Assembly (NCBI GenBank): GCA_963726995.1
Contig: CAVSEP010000004.1
Coordinates: 310,001 to 374,000, forward strand
Direction of reading: 5' to 3'
From: DAIDKA01 sp963726995
GTDB taxonomy: Bacteria; Pseudomonadota; Gammaproteobacteria; Steroidobacterales; Steroidobacteraceae
Length of the DNA stretch: 64,000 nucleotides
In this document: piece by piece, positions 59,760-64,000 of the stretch
How positions within the stretch are numbered: the first letter of the stretch is position 1
Layout of the letters: each line of letters begins with the position of its first letter
The notes under the pieces: model-generated
Told to the model about the DNA's origin: nothing
The model's database searches: none
The model's input: the letters and a program-made list of their open reading frames with translations, nothing else
Program-made: the position numbers and the translations under genes

Positions 59760-60745
59760 TCGTCGTGCGCGGCGCGCGGCGCGCGTCGCGCGGCAGCGCC
59801 GTAGTAGTTCGGATAGTCGGCCGTCAGGCCCTTGAAGCGCCGGTGTATCCACCAGTACTGCGGCGGATTGCGGCGCACTTCTGATTCCACGAAACGATTG
59901 AACTGTTCGGCATCCTCGATCGCCGACTCGCTCGGATAACCCGCCGGCGCCGGGTGGATGCTGACGCGGTAACCCGCGTTGCCGCTCAAGCGCTCGTGAC
60001 CGACGAACAGCACCGCGGCGCCCGTCATGCTCGCCAGCCGTGAGGTGAACACGTTGGTGGCCGCCGGAATCCCGAAGAACCGGATCATCTGCGCCCCCTT
60101 CTTCCGGTAGCTCTGGTCGGGTGCGTACCAGACGCACTCATTGTCACGCAGCGCCCGGACCATGCCCCGGACATTGTCGCGACTGAAGATGCGCAGTGCG
60201 TGGCGACCCCGATGCCGTTCGAAGAAGTGCGCCAGCAGTTCGTTCTTGGGCCGCTTGTGCATGGCATTGAGCGCCACCTGCGTGTTCAGCACCCGGGCGC
60301 CGATTTCCAGAGTCGTGAAATGCGCCGTGAGCAGGATCGCGCCGCGCCCCTGATCCAGGGCGTGCCGCAGGTGCTCCACGCCCACCACCTGCGCCAGGCG
60401 CGAGATCTGCTCATCCGTGCCCCACCAGGTCATGGCCGATTCGCAAAGCCCCATGCCTAAGGCTTCGAAATGTTCATCGAGTACCCGCTCGCGCTGCGCC
60501 GCGGTGAGCGCCGGCAGACACAGTTGCAGGTTGCAGCGCACCACCTGCGCATAGTGCAGCGGCAGGCGGCGCACCAGGCGGCCGATGGCGCGTCCCACGC
60601 CCAGCAGCAGGCGGTGGGGCAGCAGCTGGATCAGCCGCAGCAGGCCCAGTCCCAGCCACGTGGGCCAGTAGCGCGGTCCGAACAGTCGCCAAGGCAGACG
60701 GGCGCTGCGGACCGCCTGGTCCGTCGGCGCCGCCGGGACGTTCAC
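59747..60745 (-). CDS. Lipid A biosynthesis acyltransferase (LpxL/HtrB family)
   Basis: This 332-aa enzyme is encoded from GTG 60745, which overlaps the stop of the M16 peptidase gene (GTGA). It has one N-terminal membrane segment (TWLGLGLLRLIQLLPHRLLL) and the catalytic HxxxxE box as AHFTTLE near residue 145. Downstream blocks CVWYAPDQSYRK and FFGIPAATN are those of lauroyl or secondary acyltransferases that finish Kdo2-lipid A at the inner membrane. Family members LpxL, LpxM and LpxP cannot be told apart by eye. A frame extension to 60796 lies within the peptidase gene and is unlikely to be used. Confidence 0.92.
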   Translation of the reverse strand: MNVPAAPTDQAVRSARLPWRLFGPRYWPTWLGLGLLRLIQLLPHRLLLGVGRAIGRLVRRLPLHYAQVVRCNLQLCLPALTAAQRERVLDEHFEALGMGLCESAMTWWGTDEQISRLAQVVGVEHLRHALDQGRGAILLTAHFTTLEIGARVLNTQVALNAMHKRPKNELLAHFFERHRGRHALRIFSRDNVRGMVRALRDNECVWYAPDQSYRKKGAQMIRFFGIPAATNVFTSRLASMTGAAVLFVGHERLSGNAGYRVSIHPAPAGYPSESAIEDAEQFNRFVESEVRRNPPQYWWIHRRFKGLTADYPNYYGAAARRAPRAAHDDQPP

Positions 60746-63429
60746 GGGGGTGTCGGCCCCTGACTCACGCGCACGAAATCGCCGGGACGGATCCATTTCC
60801 TGAAGGCATCCTGCACATCCTGGGGCGTCAGTTCGATATAGCGGCGGGCGGCGATGCTGGGTTCATCCAGCGGCAGGCCCAGGTCATCCCGACTGATGAT
60901 GCCGCGGGCGATCTCCGCGGTGCTCGCTTCCGAGAGGGGAATCTGGCGCAGCATCAGTGCCTTGGCCCGCAGCAGTTCCTCGGCGCCGACCGGCTGCTCC
61001 TGCAGGCCCTTCACATCCTGCAGGGCCATGGCCGCAGCCTTGGTGACGTTCTGCGGATCGCTGGCGAAGTCGATGAGGTAGATGCCGCGCGTGCGTCCGA
61101 CCTGCAGATTCGAGCTGACCGAATACACCAGGCCCGCTTCCTTACGCAGATGGATGGACAGCCGTGAGGAATAGAATCCGCCGCCCAGCAGCGCGCTACC
61201 CATTTGCATGGCGTAGTAGTCCGGATTGCTGCGAGTCAGGGCGAGGTTCTGCGCCAGCAGCACCACGTCCTGCACGCGCGTCGCATCCGGAACGGCGACA
61301 GTCGCAGCGGCATTGGCCGGAACGGGCGGCAGGTCGGTGTCGGGCTTTGGACCTGTGGCCGACCAGGCGCCAAAATATTTCTCGATGGTGGCGCGGGCCT
61401 TCTGCGGCGTGATCCTGCCGATCACCACGATGGTGGTCAGGTCCGGCCTGAAGGTCTGGGCGTGGAAGGCGCGCACCTGATCGATGCTGATGCCCTGGAC
61501 GCTGGCCGGCGTGGTCTCGCGCAGGCTCGGGTCGGTCGCCGGGAACAGTGCGCTGCGCAGCGAGCGCTGCATGAGGTAGCCGGGGCTGCGGTTGCGTCCG
61601 GCCACTGCCTGCGCGAACTGCGGCCGCATGATCTCCAGCGCCTGCGCCGGCAGCGCCGGGTGCAGTTCATTGTCGGCCAGCAGTTCCACCGAGCGCTCGA
61701 AGCCGCTGGCGAGGGTGGCCGCGGAGAAGTCGGTGCCGGCGCGCGCTTCGGCGCCGATGGCATCCAGCGCGCTCTCGAAACTCAGGCGGTCCAGATGCTG
61801 CGAACCATAGGTCAGCAATTCGCCCAGCAGATTGGAGACGCCTTCCTGGCCTTTCGGCGCCTGCACTTCGGGCCGATTGCGGATGTGGCCGAACACGGTC
61901 ACCGTGTCGCTCACGTCCTCGGGCTGCACCATCAGGGTGAGTCCATTGGGCAGGTGACTGACCACCGGATGGGAGGTCACGGCCGGCACGCTCAGACGGT
62001 TCACGGCCGCCTGCGCCCAGCTGGGCAGGGCCGTGGGCTTGGCTTCCCCGAGGGAAATATTCTCCTGGCCGCCGAAGCCGCTGCCGCCGCCGCTCACGGG
62101 TTTGCCCGAGCCCTTGGGCAGCATCACCGCCGTCACGGCCTGGTCGAGCTTCAGGTATTCACGCGCCACGCGGTTCACGTCCGCAACCGTGACCTTTTCG
62201 ATTCGTGTGAGGTCCGCTTCGGGTGACTCCAGCCCGTACAGTGCCAGCGCGTCGGCCCAGACCGAGGCGAGGCCGGCGATGGAGTTCTTCTGGAATTCCG
62301 TCTGGCGCCGCTCCTGCAGCTTTGCCGCCGCCACCAGTTCCGCCGGCACGCCCTCGCGGGCGACGCGCTCGAGAATGGCGCGCACCTGCTTTTCCAGTGC
62401 CTTGTGATCCGCGCCCGCCGGAAACGACACGGTCGCGAAGGCGAGCCCGGCATGGGGCAGGGGATCCACGGAGAACTCCGCGGCCAGAGCCTTGCCCTGC
62501 GGCACCAGTCCGTACAGGTCAAACCGCCGGCTCGCCAGCACGTCCGAGAGTACCTCTAGTGCCGGCGTGTCCGGACTGTCCAGGCCCGGAACCCGGAAGG
62601 CAATCATCTGTGTGCCCTCGGGCCGGTCCGTGTCGACGCTGAAGGAGGTCTCCTTCAGCGGCTGCAGGTTGACGGCTGGGCGCGCGGGCAGGGCCTTGCG
62701 GGGAATGGCGCCGAACAGCGACTTGACCTGGGTCAGGGTGGCGGCGGGCTCCACGTTGCCGACGATGATGAGCAGCGCATTGTTCGGCGCATACCACTGG
62801 TCGTGGAAGTGCTTGAGCATCGCGGCCGTGGTCTTTTCAAAGGAGGGCCGGGTGCCCAGCGCATCGAAAGCATAGGGCGTGCCCTTGAAGGCGATGCCGC
62901 GCAGCTTGGAATACAGGATGTAGCCGGGCTCCGAGAGGTCCTGGGCGACCTCCTGCTCGATGGCGCCACGCTCGTGGTCCCATTCCGACTGGGCATCCGA
63001 GACCCCCTGCATGCGCAGGGACTCGATGTGCAGTGCCACGTCCAGATCTTCGGAAGGCACGGTGTACAGGTACTGGGTCAGGCTCTCACGGGTATTGGCG
63101 TTGAAGTCGCCGCCCATGATGCTGCCGATGTTCGCCAGCTGATCCGCGCTCAGGCCCGGGCTGCCGCGGAACATCATGTGTTCCTGCGCGTGCGCCGTGC
63201 CCGGAAAGCCGGCCGGGGTCTCCTCCGAGCCCACCATGTAGTTCACCGAGGTGGCCACCACCGGCGCCAGGGTATTGCGCACGATGACAACCTTCAGGCC
63301 GTTGGCGAGGGTCGCGCGCAGGACATTTCCCGCGGGAGTGGCGGTCACGGTCTGGGCATGGCAGCTTTGCGCCAGCGCCGATCCCAGCAGCAGCGTGGCC
63401 AGGATACGACGCACAGTCAGCAGGAACAT
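60742..63429 (-). CDS. M16-family zinc metallopeptidase (pitrilysin-like), two domains
   Basis: This is an exported peptidase of about 895 aa. The signal peptide is MFLLTVRRILATLLLGSALA, ending near SCHA. The N-terminal domain carries the inverted zinc motif HxxEH (His80, Glu83, His84) and the third ligand Glu160, exactly 76 residues after the second His. The second half is a non-catalytic M16 domain with HLPNGLTLMV and LTTIVVIGRI. It degrades peptides in the periplasm. ATG 63429 with GAGG seven bases upstream is chosen. In-frame starts at 63450 and 63489 are less likely. It is coupled to the lipid A acyltransferase. Confidence 0.92.
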   Translation of the reverse strand: MFLLTVRRILATLLLGSALAQSCHAQTVTATPAGNVLRATLANGLKVVIVRNTLAPVVATSVNYMVGSEETPAGFPGTAHAQEHMMFRGSPGLSADQLANIGSIMGGDFNANTRESLTQYLYTVPSEDLDVALHIESLRMQGVSDAQSEWDHERGAIEQEVAQDLSEPGYILYSKLRGIAFKGTPYAFDALGTRPSFEKTTAAMLKHFHDQWYAPNNALLIIVGNVEPAATLTQVKSLFGAIPRKALPARPAVNLQPLKETSFSVDTDRPEGTQMIAFRVPGLDSPDTPALEVLSDVLASRRFDLYGLVPQGKALAAEFSVDPLPHAGLAFATVSFPAGADHKALEKQVRAILERVAREGVPAELVAAAKLQERRQTEFQKNSIAGLASVWADALALYGLESPEADLTRIEKVTVADVNRVAREYLKLDQAVTAVMLPKGSGKPVSGGGSGFGGQENISLGEAKPTALPSWAQAAVNRLSVPAVTSHPVVSHLPNGLTLMVQPEDVSDTVTVFGHIRNRPEVQAPKGQEGVSNLLGELLTYGSQHLDRLSFESALDAIGAEARAGTDFSAATLASGFERSVELLADNELHPALPAQALEIMRPQFAQAVAGRNRSPGYLMQRSLRSALFPATDPSLRETTPASVQGISIDQVRAFHAQTFRPDLTTIVVIGRITPQKARATIEKYFGAWSATGPKPDTDLPPVPANAAATVAVPDATRVQDVVLLAQNLALTRSNPDYYAMQMGSALLGGGFYSSRLSIHLRKEAGLVYSVSSNLQVGRTRGIYLIDFASDPQNVTKAAAMALQDVKGLQEQPVGAEELLRAKALMLRQIPLSEASTAEIARGIISRDDLGLPLDEPSIAARRYIELTPQDVQDAFRKWIRPGDFVRVSQGPTPP

Positions 63430-63512
63430 GGGCAACCTCGGCACAACCATTTGGCTGTAAGGATACTCGTTGGCCCTCGGACAAACCATGTGGGGTCGAT
63501 TATCCTTGAGCC

Positions 63513-63947
63513 ATGAACAAGTGGGTCATCGTGCGAGTGGTGGTCGTGCTCCTGGCGGCGGTGCAGGGGGCACTGAGCGGCGACAACTGGCTGCCGGCGC
63601 GCCCGGTGACGGGACTGCTGCTGGTGGGCATGGTGGCGTACGGGGTGATCGCCGTTCCCGTCGTCGTGTGGGCGCAGCGGCTCAATCCGCGCAACACCCC
63701 GGTGTGGCACTTCCCGTCCTGGCGACGCAATCCGCTCACCCTGCGTGATCCCATGCAGTTCTTTCACATGGTGGGATTTGTATTCACCGCCGCGGGCCTG
63801 GGGGTCGCAGGCCACGCGCTCGCCATCGGCGAGCCGCCGCGCCTGCCCTATGGCGTGCTGCCGGCCTTCGGCGTGGGCATGATCATCGGCTGCTATGTCG
63901 CGGCCCGGCTGTTCAAGAAGCAGCTGGATGCCGTGCGGGAGCCTTGA
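63513..63947 (+). CDS. Small integral membrane protein
   Basis: This 144-aa protein has four probable membrane helices (residues about 5-25, 33-55, 83-105 and 115-133) and basic residues at the ends. An internal polar loop reads NPRNTPVWHFPSWRRNPLTL. No family is recognised. It is divergent from the M16 peptidase over about 80 bases. Confidence 0.7.
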   Translation: MNKWVIVRVVVVLLAAVQGALSGDNWLPARPVTGLLLVGMVAYGVIAVPVVVWAQRLNPRNTPVWHFPSWRRNPLTLRDPMQFFHMVGFVFTAAGLGVAGHALAIGEPPRLPYGVLPAFGVGMIIGCYVAARLFKKQLDAVREP

Positions 63948-63949
63948 GC

Positions 63950-64000
63950 ATGCCGCGGCATCGACTGGCCATCGCCGGCCTTTCAGTCACTCTCGGCCTG
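63950..64000 (+). CDS. Start of next gene, cut by window edge
   Basis: The last 17 codons from ATG 63950 read MPRHRLAIAGLSVTLGL, which looks like the beginning of a signal peptide or membrane protein. The start is 2 bases after the stop of the membrane protein gene, suggesting the same transcript. No function can be given. Confidence 0.45.
   Translation, partial: MPRHRLAIAGLSVTLGL

Noticed and set aside
1..64000. tRNA, rRNA, CRISPR array or replication origin
   Set aside because: No T-loop/acceptor pattern, repeat-spacer array or cluster of DnaA boxes was found by reading. The single DnaA-like site at 58928 is not enough for an origin.

Overview
The window is high-GC DNA from a Gram-negative bacterium. 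It carries a lipid A acyltransferase, sigma-54 enhancer-binding and TonB/FecR-type proteins, and many short gene overlaps (ATGA or GTGA). Gene content and codon style suggest a gammaproteobacterium. A Nevskiales/Steroidobacter-like lineage is a plausible but weak guess, based on wax-ester genes and on a secreted protein pair (lipoprotein plus DUF6152-like) that I associate with that group. No rRNA, tRNA or CRISPR array was recognised.

Region A (about 0.4-14.05 kb) is a neutral-lipid and storage-polymer locus. It has an acyl-CoA ligase, an aldehyde dehydrogenase, a two-domain fatty acyl-CoA reductase and, divergent from it, a wax ester synthase/diacylglycerol acyltransferase. A TPR protein and a phasin follow, then a tightly coupled five-gene operon: patatin-like lipase (with a probable frameshift), alpha/beta hydrolase, unknown protein, GMC oxidoreductase and a second alpha/beta hydrolase. 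Together these could make, coat, hydrolyse and recycle wax esters or triacylglycerols.

Region B (about 14.05-36.25 kb) is an accessory stretch rich in gene relics. An orphan VirD4/TraG-like coupling ATPase and a coiled-coil partner sit between two decayed copies of the same HTH antitoxin gene, which form 86-bp direct repeats. Next come a tetrahaem cytochrome, a nitroreductase, a small 'translational machinery' protein, a DUF302 protein and a divergent pair of CBS-domain proteins. Relics of pcm, an erythromycin esterase and an IS66 transposase follow. The rest is a secreted proline/arginine-rich protein, an ABC export system (ATPase, permease, HlyD adaptor), an operon for an RNA-processing metallo-beta-lactamase, an AMP-phosphorylase-like enzyme and a PRPP synthetase, and an MgtC/DUF4010 membrane protein. 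The set resembles a stress or nucleotide-salvage island under decay.

Region C (about 36.25-49.6 kb) is a regulated MacB-type export locus. Two FtsX permeases, a histidine kinase and a sigma-54 response regulator run leftward. Divergently, an HlyD adaptor, an ATPase and a large permease run rightward, followed by two paralogous secreted proteins, each made of three tandem copies of one domain, and a TPR protein. The 160-bp divergent control region contains a 21-bp palindrome.

Region D (about 49.6-64 kb) looks like ordinary chromosome. It holds a BlaI/BlaR1-type repressor-protease pair with a double palindromic operator, an AI-2E/PerM transporter, small stress proteins, a FecR-like protein with no sigma factor beside it, an AAA+ ATPase, DUF3293, DUF6152 and DUF4279 proteins, a SWIM zinc-finger protein, a HIT protein, a lipid A acyltransferase coupled to an M16 peptidase, and a small membrane protein.
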